A stretch of DNA of 48,573 nt from Dimargaris cristalligena (taxonomy: Eukaryota > Kickxellomycota > Dimargaritomycetes > Dimargaritales > Dimargaritaceae), in NCBI GenBank assembly GCA_027576995.1, contig JANBQC010000168.1, forward strand, positions 1 through 48,573, read 5' to 3'. The notes under the pieces were generated by a model. The model did no database searches and had not been told where the DNA came from. It saw only the letters and a list, made by a program, of their open reading frames with translations. This document shows positions 24,339 through 34,027 of the stretch, one piece after another. How positions within the stretch are numbered: position 1 is the stretch's first letter; each line of letters starts with the position of its first letter. Position numbers and translations under genes: made by a program.

Positions 24339-25475
24339 ATGGTCGCCTCCCCTACTCACATTTGGCTCCGTGAAGAGACCAAGCCCTTTGAGCACCGCGC
24401 TGCCCTTTCGCCCGACGTGTGCTGCCAGCTGCTGGCCCGCGGCTTCCAAGTGACTGTTGAACGCTCGGAACAGCGCATCTTCGACGATGTCGAATACGCC
24501 CAGGCTGGATGCACCCTGGTCCCTGGCGGTCTATGGAAGACGGAGGCCCCTAAGGACGCCTACATTACCGGTCTGAAGGAGCTGCCTGAGAACGACGAGT
24601 CCCCCCTGCCCCACGCCCACATCATGTTCGCGCACTGCTTCAAGAACCAGGGGGGCTGGAAGGAGGTGCTCGGTCGCTTTGACCGGGGCCAGGGTACCCT
24701 CCTGGACCTAGAGTTCCTCAATGACAGCAACGGCCGGCGGGTGGCCGCGTTTGGGTTCCACGCTGGTTTCGCGGGTGCCGCCGTTGGCATCGACGTGTGG
24801 TGCCACCAGCACAGCGCCCAGGCCGCCCAGCCGTTCCCCGTCGTTAAGCCGTACCCCAACGAGGATGCCCTGATCAGCGAGTTGCGTGCCAAACTCCAGG
24901 CCACCGTCGCCCGCGTCGGTCGCTACCCGCGGCTCATGGTCATTGGTGCCTTGGGCCGCTGCGGCCGGGGTGCTCTGGACCTGGCCCGCAAGGTGGGTAT
25001 CCCCGAGGACCAGCTCCTCAAGTGGGACATGGCCGAAACCGCCAAGGGAGGCCCCTTCCAGGAAATTGTCGACAGCGACATCTTTGTCAACTGCATCTAT
25101 CTGACCCACAAGATCCCCCCTTTTGTCACCCAGGCGCAGTTGGATGCCCCTAGCCGCCAGTTGTCCGTCATTGTGGATGTGAGCTGTGACACCACCAACC
25201 CCAACAACCCCATCCCCTTTTACAATGTCAATACTACCTTTGATCATCCCACCCTGGCCGTGCCCACCCAGCACCCCAGCCAAAAGCCCGTGGATATTGT
25301 GGCCATTGATCACCTCCCCACTATGTTGCCGCGCGAGAGCAGCCACGCCTTTTCCACCGACCTCCTGCCTTCGCTGCTGGAGCTTCCCGAGCGCCATTCC
25401 GCCCGGGTTTGGACCGAGGCCGAGGCTCTGTTCCGCCGTAAGGTTGCTGACATGAAGCAGGAGGATGCCCTTTAG
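24339..25475 (+). CDS. LYS1: saccharopine dehydrogenase (NAD+, L-lysine-forming)
   Basis: Single exon, 378 residues (yeast Lys1 has 373). It is colinear with yeast Lys1 throughout: LREETKPFEHRAALSPD at the N terminus, GLKELPE with the catalytic Lys80 (yeast Lys77), FAHCFK with His99 (yeast His96), GRRVAAFGFHAGFAGAA, the NAD-binding IGALGRCGRGALDLARKVGI, and DVSCDTTNPNNPIPFY near the C terminus. It cleaves saccharopine to lysine plus 2-oxoglutarate with NAD+, the last step of the alpha-aminoadipate pathway that marks fungi. The C terminus (EDAL) is not an SKL-type signal. The ATG at 24339 matches the family start; the frame is open only three codons further up, without an ATG. Confidence 0.97.
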   Translation: MVASPTHIWLREETKPFEHRAALSPDVCCQLLARGFQVTVERSEQRIFDDVEYAQAGCTLVPGGLWKTEAPKDAYITGLKELPENDESPLPHAHIMFAHCFKNQGGWKEVLGRFDRGQGTLLDLEFLNDSNGRRVAAFGFHAGFAGAAVGIDVWCHQHSAQAAQPFPVVKPYPNEDALISELRAKLQATVARVGRYPRLMVIGALGRCGRGALDLARKVGIPEDQLLKWDMAETAKGGPFQEIVDSDIFVNCIYLTHKIPPFVTQAQLDAPSRQLSVIVDVSCDTTNPNNPIPFYNVNTTFDHPTLAVPTQHPSQKPVDIVAIDHLPTMLPRESSHAFSTDLLPSLLELPERHSARVWTEAEALFRRKVADMKQEDAL

Positions 25476-25914
25476 CTAGCTCTTTTTTTCTCTCATTTCT
25501 TGCCGGTAGATGGCCGAGAAGATACTGCGGTATGAAACCAGCTAATAAACTATTGATATCACCTAGTCTATTTATTAATATATCCAATTGTACGGTACCC
25601 CATTTTAGGTTAGTGTATTAGTATGTCAATCATTATGCTCATTTGCGCTTTTTATTGATATCCGCTCGGCTCATTGCGGTATGCTGCGGGACAAATCTGG
25701 CATATTCGCCAGATTTACCTGCTTCTTCTAGCGCCATGTAGTAATGGCCTGATCACACATACACAGAGACAGTCGAGAAGAGTAAGTGGGAGAGGAGGGG
25801 GAGTTGAGTTTTGCGGGTTAACCCTATCGGGCCGTCCTGATATATACTCTACTGTGCTTCCAGGTGTTGGATATACCAGATTGTGGAGGGGAGGTCTCGG
25901 ACAAATTTATCAGC

Positions 25915-25996
25915 CACTACTACTACTACTACTACTACCACTACTACTACTACTACCACTACTACTACCACTACCACTACCACTACCACTACCACT
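25915..25996. repeat. (CTA)n/(CACTAC)n microsatellite
   Basis: About 82 bases of CTA units interspersed with CCA variants, giving a degenerate CACTAC hexamer pattern towards the 3' end. Confidence 0.9.
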
Positions 25997-26291
25997 TCGC
26001 CTAGCAGAGGCCACACAGCCAGCTGACTGGTTTTATTATGTAACAACCTATCTATATCTATCTATCTCTCTATCTCCCTATTCACACCACTGACACTCCA
26101 AGTCCAGAGCCAGGCTCTAATAGGATGATGCTGATCCATCCCCATCGGCGGGAGCCGGAATGCGTAGTATCCCATTCGTCATCACTGGTATTATTTTTTT
26201 TAAATATATTTTTGCTGGTGGGGTGTGGTGTGGATCTTCTGCATGCTTTGGCCCTACCTCTATTATACTCAGAGGTTCAGGTGGCCGCGTA

Positions 26292-26310
26292 ATATATATA
26301 TATATATATA
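26292..26310. repeat. (TA)n microsatellite
   Basis: Nineteen bases of alternating A and T, upstream of the TMEM42-like gene. Confidence 0.85.
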
Positions 26311-26371
26311 ACCAACATTCATTATGGGTCGGCGGTTATTAAGTAAACTTTCCCCCACACCTTCTTTCCTG

Positions 26372-26420
26372 TCCTTTCCTTTCCTTTCCTTTCCTTTCCT
26401 TTCCTTTCCTTTCCTTTCCT
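26372..26420. repeat. (CTTTC)n pyrimidine tract
   Basis: Nine to ten CTTTC pentamers about 215 bases upstream of the TMEM42-like ATG. Perfect polypyrimidine strand, so it could be a promoter tract or simply a microsatellite. Confidence 0.9.
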
Positions 26421-26633
26421 CTCTAGATCTCCTCTTTAGTAACTGCGGTCGCACGAAGCTTCTTGCCCCGTTTCACATTGCGTCTCAAAAACCCGTCTCG
26501 TCTCTACTGCTCAGTTGTTTGTACTCGCCACCTTTATTTTGTCAGTGTCCCTAAAGGGTTTGTTATTCTTTTCACCCAGCTAACTCCTCCCTTTCCTCCA
26601 AAGTCCCTTGCCCTCCTCTCCATCTCCTCCGCC

Positions 26634-27323
26634 ATGCCGAAAATCCACTACGACAACTACCGCACCACCTTTGGCTCCAAGGTGTGTCAGCTGCCCCGGC
26701 CCTTCAATGCCTTGCCTTGTGGTACCACCCACGCCATCCTGGCCGGCTCCTTGGCCGCCGCCGCCTCTCTGTTCGCCAAACTCGCCATCGATGCCCGCAC
26801 CTCCGAACTAGCCTCGCACTTGCAGACTCTGCTCCTTCACACCGCCCCCCACCACTACCCCCAGCCTGCCGCCAGTCCGTCCATGTGGGTTTTTCTATCC
26901 GAATTCCTGCTTGCCGTAGGCGCCACCGCCGCTGAAGTCCTCCACCACTTTACCGGTTTTGACGTCCTGAAGTCGGACGACTCGTTCGCCTACTCGGTCC
27001 GCGCCGCCTGCCTTGTTCTAATTGGTTTAAGCAACATTCTCATGTGGGCCCTCTTCTCCAAGGCCCTCCACAAGGCCGACTCGTCCATCACCGTGACCGT
27101 GTACAATACCGCCGTAAACTTCTTCCTGACCGCCCTCCTGGGCAACTTGGTCTTTGGCGAGCCCCTGTCCCTGCGCTGGTGGTTCGGCTCTAGTCTCATT
27201 CTGCTGGGTACCGTCTTGATGGCCCAAGGTGCCCCGGCCCCCCAGGACTCCCCCTCGTCCCCCATTCGCAATAGTAATAATCTGCCCCCGTGTCGACTGC
27301 CTGAGCCCAAGAAATCGGACTAA
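26634..27323 (+). CDS. TMEM42-like EamA-fold integral membrane protein
   Basis: Single exon, 229 residues, ATG in a good context (cgccATGc). A short soluble N terminus of about 30 residues is followed by about five hydrophobic segments, near 32-52, 84-105, 121-143, 151-175 and 184-199. The C-terminal half carries the TMEM42/EamA pattern: GLSNILMWALFSKALHKADS, TVYNTAVNFFLTALLGNLVF, then GEPLSLRWWFGSSLILLGTV. Human TMEM42 has the same order (WMW.FF.KAL, T...NF...A.LG.L.FGE...WW.G..L...G). The family belongs to the drug/metabolite transporter clan and its substrate is unknown. A hydrophilic Pro/Ser/Lys tail (about 202-229) probably faces the cytosol. The gene is convergent with the F-box/WD40 gene. 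Confidence 0.82.
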   Translation: MPKIHYDNYRTTFGSKVCQLPRPFNALPCGTTHAILAGSLAAAASLFAKLAIDARTSELASHLQTLLLHTAPHHYPQPAASPSMWVFLSEFLLAVGATAAEVLHHFTGFDVLKSDDSFAYSVRAACLVLIGLSNILMWALFSKALHKADSSITVTVYNTAVNFFLTALLGNLVFGEPLSLRWWFGSSLILLGTVLMAQGAPAPQDSPSSPIRNSNNLPPCRLPEPKKSD

Positions 27324-28234
27324 TCCCGACTAACCACCACCACCTCCTCTTGTTAATTACCCTGCCCCCGAGCCATTGGTTGGGCAAAACCACCCTTATC
27401 ACCACCCTCTTTTTCGGATTAATGCCTTCTCCCTTCTGATGCTTACATATCTTATTCTCTCCCTACCCTGCTATGAACCTACTTACACTACCTTATCTTA
27501 TTCAATACAGTTTAGTAATCTTCCTTAATTAAACCCACCCATACTTGTTCTGTTTAGGACCAGCTGACTGGTATGGTTTTCTGGAAAGTCTCCCTCTCCC
27601 ATTAATAGTTTTCCTGTCCCTACACCACCACCGAGGCACGGTCATGTGCCCCCTCCTCCTGTATTCCCCGGCACAATAGAAGGTAATTTTTGATATTATA
27701 TACGGTTTAATTAAATACATCTAATGTCTACTTACAATCATATTCAAAGTATTGCATATGTGACCATCTTGGCTACATCTGAATGTCCAAAAATGACTAT
27801 ATACATGGGATGGGGGATGAGGTCAAGCAAAAAAAAAACCATTTTTTTTTTAAAAAAAAAAGACGGACGGCTCGGTGAACTGAAATCACGATACTACTCC
27901 CAATGCGATGTGTGTGTGTGTGTGTATGAGCCCAACAATTCCATGCCCATCTCCTGTTTTGATTCAGAAGATACAAAAATGATGGATACTTTTCATATAT
28001 AGGGATAGTGGTGTGGTTGGCTGAAGCGGGCTAAAAACTGGCCCAAGTCGGGGAAGGGGCGGGAGGAGGGATTGTGCTGGTCGAACCGATAAAAACGCCT
28101 GAACTCCCCCTCCGGACTCGCCCCCCATGCATAGGTACGGAAAATAGGTCCAACTCCGCATAAAACGGCGAGTTAGGTGCAAGTGGGTCTCGATGGTGTA
28201 ACGGTTCTTTCTACTCCCCTCGCACCTCCACTGT
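27324..28234. other. convergent 3' intergenic region
   Basis: Spacer between the stop codons of the TMEM42-like and F-box/WD40 genes. It holds a homopolymer palindrome (27829-27861) and a (TG)n run at 27909-27926. No gene seen. Confidence 0.5.
27829..27861. terminator. A/T homopolymer palindrome between convergent genes
   Basis: A run of ten A, then CCA, ten T and ten A form a self-complementary stretch midway between two convergent genes. It could aid 3'-end formation on both strands; this is inference from position. Confidence 0.3.
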
Positions 28235-31185
28235 TTAGGCCACCAATAGGGTGTCATCCAAATCGGGGGCAAACTCCCAAACCAGGATTTTTTGGTCCTG
28301 CCCCGCACTAATCAAGCGGGTCAGGTCACATTGGACGTCAAACACCCATGACGAGTGGCCATTGTCCAGGGACAGATTGCACTTGTTGGCGGCCAGGTCC
28401 CAAATCTTCACCGTTTGGTCGTAGGACCCCGACACGAGCCGCTGACCACCGGCGTAATGGAGAGTTCGGACTAGGTCCTGGTGGCCTGTAAGAGTGCTTA
28501 CGCATTCGCTGGTGCGCGGATCCCACATTTTAATCGTCTTATCATTGGACCCAGAGAGAATCCGATTATCCTTAAACTGCACGCACGCCAGACCCGACAA
28601 ATGGCCCTCGAACGACCGAATGTAATTCCCCGTTTCCACGTCCCAGAGGTTGACGAGGCCGTCCCCTGATGCCGAAACCATTTGGTGGCCACTAATTTGG
28701 ATGGCGTTGACTGGGCGTCGGTGGGCCGGGATACTCCGGAGAAGGTCCCCGTTGGCCCGGTTCCATAGCTTGATGGTGCAGTCTTTGGAGCACGATACAA
28801 TGGTTTGGTCACTCATGGCCACATCCAGAACCCCGGCAATGTGGCTACGCAGTTGCATTACAGGGCCCTGTGGCGGCGGGTCTGCCTCCGGGGGCTGGTC
28901 CATATCCCACACCATGACAGAAAAATCACTGGATCCCGTCACCAAATGCCGGGCATCGTACTTGAGGCACAGTACCGACCCTTCGTGACCAGCCAGGGTA
29001 CGTGTGCAGCGATAGTCGTCCCTCAAATCCCAGAATTTCACGGTTCGGTCGCGTGATCCCGTGACCAGGAGATCGTCGTTGAACTGGAGGCAGTACACGC
29101 TGTCACTATGGCCGTTTAGGTAGTGCACGGTCTTGGGCCCGTTGGCGGTCCACCGCTTCTCCAACCGGTGGCGCTGCTGATACATGGTCCGCCAAGGTCG
29201 GATTCCGGCCATCATGTCGTCCCATGTAGAGAGACGGTGGGTGGGTGACGACGACGACCACTCCTGCTCGGGGTGATCCGAATGCACCGAGTCGATTGCC
29301 ATGGGGGACAATGGGGCCGCTTTGGGGGGGCGATGCTCCACGGCGCCCTCGGCAGTCCAGCCAACCGATTCGGTAGAAATATCCATCGGGGCCACCCCAT
29401 TGCTGGGGGAGGTTGGTGGGGTCCAATCGACTGGGCGAGGTTCGGAAGGGGCGGGTAGGCTGCTGGTGCATTGGGGGGAAGTAGCGGTAGGGCGGCTGCG
29501 TGTGCCGGGTGTAAGCCCATACGTGTACGTCCACTCGGACTGCTGTAAAAAGGCCTGCCGCCATAGTAAAGGATCCAATGTAAAGCCGTGCCAGTCGCGG
29601 GAAACCAGCGCCGCGCGGGTCAATGACTCGGCATCGAGCTGACTTAGAATCTGTAGAGATAACTCGGGGGGTAGTTCAGTGAGGAAATCTAATAGGACAA
29701 GGGAAACACAGGTAGTTGGCATGAAAATTGAAACATAAAAAAAATAGTTAGCGGATAGATTCACTCGCTCACTCACTTCGCCGATCGACTCTCCACATGA
29801 TGCCTACAGTATGGATATATATATATATCAAAAAGAGCTGTGGGAAAAATGGGAGCATCAAGGGATTATCTCCAGAATTTTGGAAACCAAGTACAAAGGA
29901 GCTATACGCTGTTTCAAAGAATAGGACTCTGCAGGAGCAAGGCGGTACGAAGAGACCGGAGAATCTGGGGTAGTAGAATACCACACGCACGTCTGCAGCT
30001 GAATAAGTCCCGTCAGTAGCCTCTTTAACGGAGATTATTAACCGTTGGGCTATGCTCAATTACAACGGGGGTTGGAAGTATGATAAAAGGTAGACTAGCA
30101 TGTAGAAAAGGGCCAGGCCACTGGGCCCTCCCATGGACCCATATATATATATATATATTGGAATCGGGACATGTCCAGTAGAGACCGAGGCTGAGCCTCG
30201 CCCGACGACTGCGTCTGGATAAGGCTGGGGTCGAGAAGAACCCCAAGGGTCGCCCCTTGGTCAACGCATGTGGTTTTCATTTTTTCGGTAAACGAATGGG
30301 TAGAGTATATATTAATTCATATGAACCCTTTCTTGGGCAAGGGTCCACCGTGGCCGAGACCTGAAAAAAAAACTTACCAATGGCACAGTGATCACTGGAT
30401 TCCGATGATCGCCCCCTGACCTTGGGCGGAGTGTGGCGATGAAAGAGGGGTGCCAGGTTAGGCAAAGATGCTCGTAATCGAAGGTATTCGGGGAAGTCCT
30501 CAAGACTTTTGGAGCGTAGGAAGCCGATGCCTCTGGCCGACCCTACGCTCTTGACGCGCACCTTAGCGGGGCCGGGGTGGGAGGTCGAGCCGGGCTGAGC
30601 CACACGGCACTTGGCGGTCCGGCGTCGTGAGGGTGGACCTCGGCAGGCCATAGTGGCAGGTGCGGTGGAAGATCCACTGGGCAACGAGAGTTCGGGATAG
30701 TCGGCGAGGGTGGCCAGACTGAGCGAAGACGCAGCACCGGATAGGCGGGGCGGGGCACCTGACTCGGACGGCAGGGAGGGTAACAGGGTTCGACACGGGC
30801 CCTCCGGCGTGGGCATTGAGCTATCGTGGCCCTGCAGGGAGCTGGGAAGCTGGCTGGTGCTAGCCTCGTGCGGGTGGGACTGTCGAGTAGGGGTGGTGGG
30901 GAAGTACCCGGCGGCTAGGCGGTAGGCATCATTCCAATAGGCGTCAATATCCAGGTGGGCCAGCAAACTGGTGTCGAAGGAATTGTTGGGGTGGAGATAG
31001 GGCCCCGACTGGTCCGTGGGCAAGGGATAGCCCTCCTCGTCGTCTTCGCGGTCCGACGCAGGGTCGGTTTCTTCCCTAAGGACTACGGGTTCTTCCGAAT
31101 GAGCGGGGTGGGTGCCCTTCTTGCCGTACCAAATCTGCTTGAGGGACTTGCATTTGTTGACGAAGTAGGAGGTGGTGTGCCGCAT
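28235..31185 (-). CDS. F-box/WD40 SCF ubiquitin-ligase substrate receptor (beta-TrCP/FWD-1-like)
   Basis: Two exons, 31185-30378 and 29688-28235, with a 689-nt intron joined in phase 1, give 753 residues. Residues 1-269 are low-complexity, Ser/Pro-rich and partly basic. An F-box starts exactly at the splice, about 270-315 (DFLTELPPELSLQILSQLD, LVSRDWHGFTLDPLLWRQ), and should bind Skp1. A variable linker follows, then RPWRTMYQQRHRLEKRW, the short basic stretch that precedes the propeller in many F-box/WD proteins. Seven WD40 repeats span about 458-750, each ending in WD or WN (VKFWDL, VMVWDM, IKLWNR, VNLWDV, IKMWDP, VKIWDL, ILVWEF). The propeller would bind phosphodegrons. The intron is long for this window, so an extra small exon or a start nearer the F-box is possible. 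A Cdc4 or Met30 assignment is less likely from repeat wording. Confidence 0.88.
29815..29828. repeat. (TA)n tract in the F-box gene intron
   Basis: Alternating AT run about 125 bases upstream of the acceptor. Confidence 0.8.
30141..30158. repeat. second (TA)n tract in the F-box gene intron
   Basis: Alternating AT run about 220 bases after the donor at 30377. Confidence 0.8.
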
Positions 31186-31467
31186 GGTTGGTCTAGTAGG
31201 AGAAGGGGTGCTCGGCGTTCCAGCGATAGGGGGAATACGACGAGGCGGGGTATCGGCGGTTGGGATAGGAGGAGGGGTATCAGGGGGACCACGTTATTAA
31301 ACGGGAGGGTTAGTTAGGACTGGCGGCCAGGGGAGAGGGTTCGGACTCTAGTGACAGGAGGGTACGGTAAAAATACACCGAAATACACGAAGCATACGAG
31401 CAAAACGAGTTAATAAGCGGCCAAGGCGGACTGGTGGATGTCATTAGATATATGGAAGGGTAAGGCA

Positions 31468-31492
31468 GGAGTAGGAGTAGGAGTAGGAGTAA
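31468..31492. repeat. (GGAGTA)n minisatellite
   Basis: About four tandem GGAGTA hexamers, with a further copy at about 31498. Confidence 0.85.
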
Positions 31493-31784
31493 TTATAGGA
31501 GTAGGAGACAAAGGGAAGAGAACCATCCCTGGGCTAATAATACTAGGAGAAAGGGAACGGGGGGGGGAAGAAAAGGCAGTGAACTACGACGACGTTACGC
31601 ATGCTTGGTATAGCTCGCCCATCTCCCTAAAAAGGGAGGAAAAAGAGGCTTTAGGGTTAATAGGATTAGAGGGATTAGGTGGGGGTATATAGTAAACGGC
31701 CTGCGATAAGGTAAGAGATTCCTTCCAACTCCGAAGCTCCACTTCCTACATGTTACACCCTACAGATGATCGATTGAGTCACTG

Positions 31785-32003
31785 CTACACTACACCACGA
31801 ATTATAGCAGGAATAGGCCCAAGCGCCATTAAAAAGAAGCAGGCCATAAGAACAGCAGCCATTCGCAGTGTGGCAAGCGGAGCTGCATAGCTATGCAAGG
31901 CGGACATGACGAAATGTCCCAGGCCTACTAAGACTGTATAATAGGTAAAACCACCACTCCACTCCTTTAGGGTTATTGCCCCCCACAAGAACAAGTCTCT
32001 CAT
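31785..32003 (-). CDS. possible small membrane protein or exon (unconfirmed)
   Basis: A 72-codon frame from the ATG at 32003 (MRDLFLWGAITLKEW...) ends at 31785. It has two strong hydrophobic segments, FTYYTVLVGLGHFVMSALHS and MAAVLMACFFLMALGPIPA. Size, two-helix layout and the FTYYT string recall DPM2, the small regulatory subunit of dolichol-phosphate-mannose synthase. The usual middle and N-terminal DPM2 residues are not clearly present. It could be the last exon of a spliced gene or a chance T-rich frame. Confidence 0.2.
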   Translation of the reverse strand: MRDLFLWGAITLKEWSGGFTYYTVLVGLGHFVMSALHSYAAPLATLRMAAVLMACFFLMALGPIPAIIRGVV

Positions 32004-33403
32004 CAACCATCGTACTAAATATATAATCGTCACGTTTAAAGAAAAGCGGGCGCCTGATAGCGTAAAAATAAACGGAGAGGTCCTGCTGACTATGCGCTGG
32101 ATGCTAAATACAATACCACTGCCAATGGGGTAAAAATGGCAAAGGCCCAGAGCCTCGCCACTCTATTCACCTTGGGTTATCCTATCCTATCCGTACCCCT
32201 TTGAGGAGGGTACAGTCAACCTACCTACCTTTGCAACAATATCCCGCTGAATAGCAAACCAAGGGAAGGGTGGAGTCGGCCTGCACTCTAGACTGAATGG
32301 AAGTCACCCGTGAACCACGTACAAAAAGAAAAACTGCTGGCCAGTTCCGAGCAGAATAGAATAGAGGGGCACAGTGCACTTATAGTACGAAGGTGCGTGA
32401 GGCCGGGGTGTTCTTTTTTGAGGGTGGGTGTGGAGGAGGAGCCTACGCGAATGCGTCGGGATTCGGTCGAAAGAGTTATAAAAAATATAGTATACTGCAC
32501 ATATGAGAGGTGGGGCCAACAAGAAGAAGCTCAAACACTTCCTCATCGAAGCAACGGAGGTATATAAGAAATAAATCGACAAAGGTGGGGTATACTATTA
32601 AGAAGAACAGCGTACGAAGCCATGCCATGTTTCCGAGCACGGATAAGGCGCATACATGGACAGTCCCAAGTGAAACGGCAGTTGAATCCACCCGCCCAAA
32701 CCGATACCAGACCGTGGTTTTAGTCTAGGGAGGAGGGGTGTACCAACCAACCAACCTCCCTAAATTAATGTGTACCCTAACTATCTGAAACGGTCCCATT
32801 TTCCGCTCATACGTTCCGTTTCGAGTGAAACCAAGTGTACATCGTCATGGCCTGCTCCAAGCGACTAGAATCGGCCAATCGTCCCTTAATCAATGCCCTT
32901 TACACAATAGGGGGGACGGGAAAGGAGCCTTCCCCACTCCCCCTCTTTTTGTAATACGAAAGACCCCCCTCCCCTATCAGTGGGGCGTAGATCCCCCTCC
33001 TTCCGTAACCTTACAAATCAGCACAATCGAGACTCTACGCTCGTAATTATTCCGCATAACTTGCATAAACGCTCGACAAGTCCGTTTATTGAACGCCAAT
33101 AGAGCGCCGGAAAATAAAAGTATAATAAACTAATAATTGAACTAAATAGTAATGCCCCACAGTCTTGAGGGGGTTAAGGCTGCGCCAATGATCCCTGGCC
33201 GTCGACTGGACTGGGTTGCCCCAGTGGCGGCCGGGGGGCGCCTCCTCCAAATAGCGGACACAGACGATTAATGTGAAATTAAATGATGGTATCATGGAAC
33301 ATAGGTGCGGTTCTCCCTTCAGTCGCCTCGAGTAGAGAGATGGTTATCTCACTAGGGAAGCGGAGTTCCCCGGGGATCTTGGTCGTCTAAGTATCCTCCT
33401 CCC

Positions 33404-34027
33404 CTAGAGATAACGGAAAAGAGGCAGCGAGGTGAGGGCCAGAATGGCTACCATCGACATACCGGTGGCAGTCGCCCCAGCAGACGACTCGCTGTCGTCC
33501 GTGGATGTGGCCGAGCTAGTATGCGATCGAGTGGCCGACGCACTGGCCCCGGATAGGGACGAGCTGCTGACATTTGAACCCCGATCAAAGCTCCGGTAGA
33601 CCCCCATGTAGGCCGCCCGCTGGCCAGGGTCAATGTTTTCGGGAACAGCAGGGTTGGGGTTGCTAAGGGAGAAACGGCCAGAGTAGTACTGGTGTTCCTT
33701 GTTCCCGATTTGGATGAAGTAGTCGGATCCGCTCTTCAGGGTGGGGGGTACATCAAAAGTAATGCTGAGTTTGTCCAAATTGACAGCCGTTTGGATGTTG
33801 GCGACAAACTCGAATTTATCGCGGAGGAGATAGGCATCGAAGGTCTCCCCGGCGTTGACATAGAGTTGCTTTTCGCCCTCGTCGGGCTGAAGCTTGTACT
33901 TAATGACAGTCGGTGAGCCAGTCTTCCAAGCCACACTGCTGTAGGGCTCCAGAATCTCGACCTTTAGAGCCATGGCGGACCCAGCCAGGACGAGACCAAC
34001 AATCGCGAAGCGGATAAGACGATGCAT
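33404..34027 (-). CDS. Kre9/Knh1-like secreted GPI-anchored Ser/Thr-rich protein
   Basis: Single exon, 207 residues from the ATG at 34027; upstream in-frame sequence is treated as leader. A signal peptide (RLIRFAIVGLVLAGSAMA) ends near residue 20. The mature domain starts LKVEILEPYSSVAWKTGSPT, matching the yeast cell-wall Kre9/Knh1-like N-terminal domain (P-x-S-x-W-x-G pattern), and continues with YFIQIGNKEHQYYSGRFSL. From about 145 the chain is Ser/Thr/Ala-rich, a likely O-mannosylated stalk. The last 19 residues (GMSMVAILALTSLPLFRYL) are hydrophobic, following small residues suitable for GPI attachment near 181-188. The protein is expected at the plasma membrane or in the cell wall. Function within this large fungal family is mostly unknown; Kre9 itself supports beta-1,6-glucan synthesis. 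Confidence 0.85.
   Translation of the reverse strand: MHRLIRFAIVGLVLAGSAMALKVEILEPYSSVAWKTGSPTVIKYKLQPDEGEKQLYVNAGETFDAYLLRDKFEFVANIQTAVNLDKLSITFDVPPTLKSGSDYFIQIGNKEHQYYSGRFSLSNPNPAVPENIDPGQRAAYMGVYRSFDRGSNVSSSSLSGASASATRSHTSSATSTDDSESSAGATATGMSMVAILALTSLPLFRYL

Larger units (their letters stand above)
25476..26633. other. Lys1 3' flank and promoter of the TMEM42-like gene
   Basis: No gene. Rich in simple repeats, listed separately. A 139-codon frame across the CTA repeat (25674-26093) is a low-complexity artefact. Confidence 0.5.
31186..33403. other. F-box gene promoter and gene-poor spacer
   Basis: A 2.2-kb interval. The first part carries a (GGAGTA)n repeat. Several minus-strand frames between 31785 and 32691 are unusually hydrophobic, but none could be linked into a recognised gene; the best is listed separately. 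Confidence 0.4.

Noticed and set aside
25674..26093. 139-codon frame with a long Leu/Pro run
   Set aside because: The run is produced by the CTA microsatellite; flanking residues look random.
30361..30378. Possible 19-nt micro-intron ending in TTTCAG just after the F-box gene donor
   Set aside because: Too short for spliceosomal excision, and the distal acceptor gives the exact F-box start in phase.
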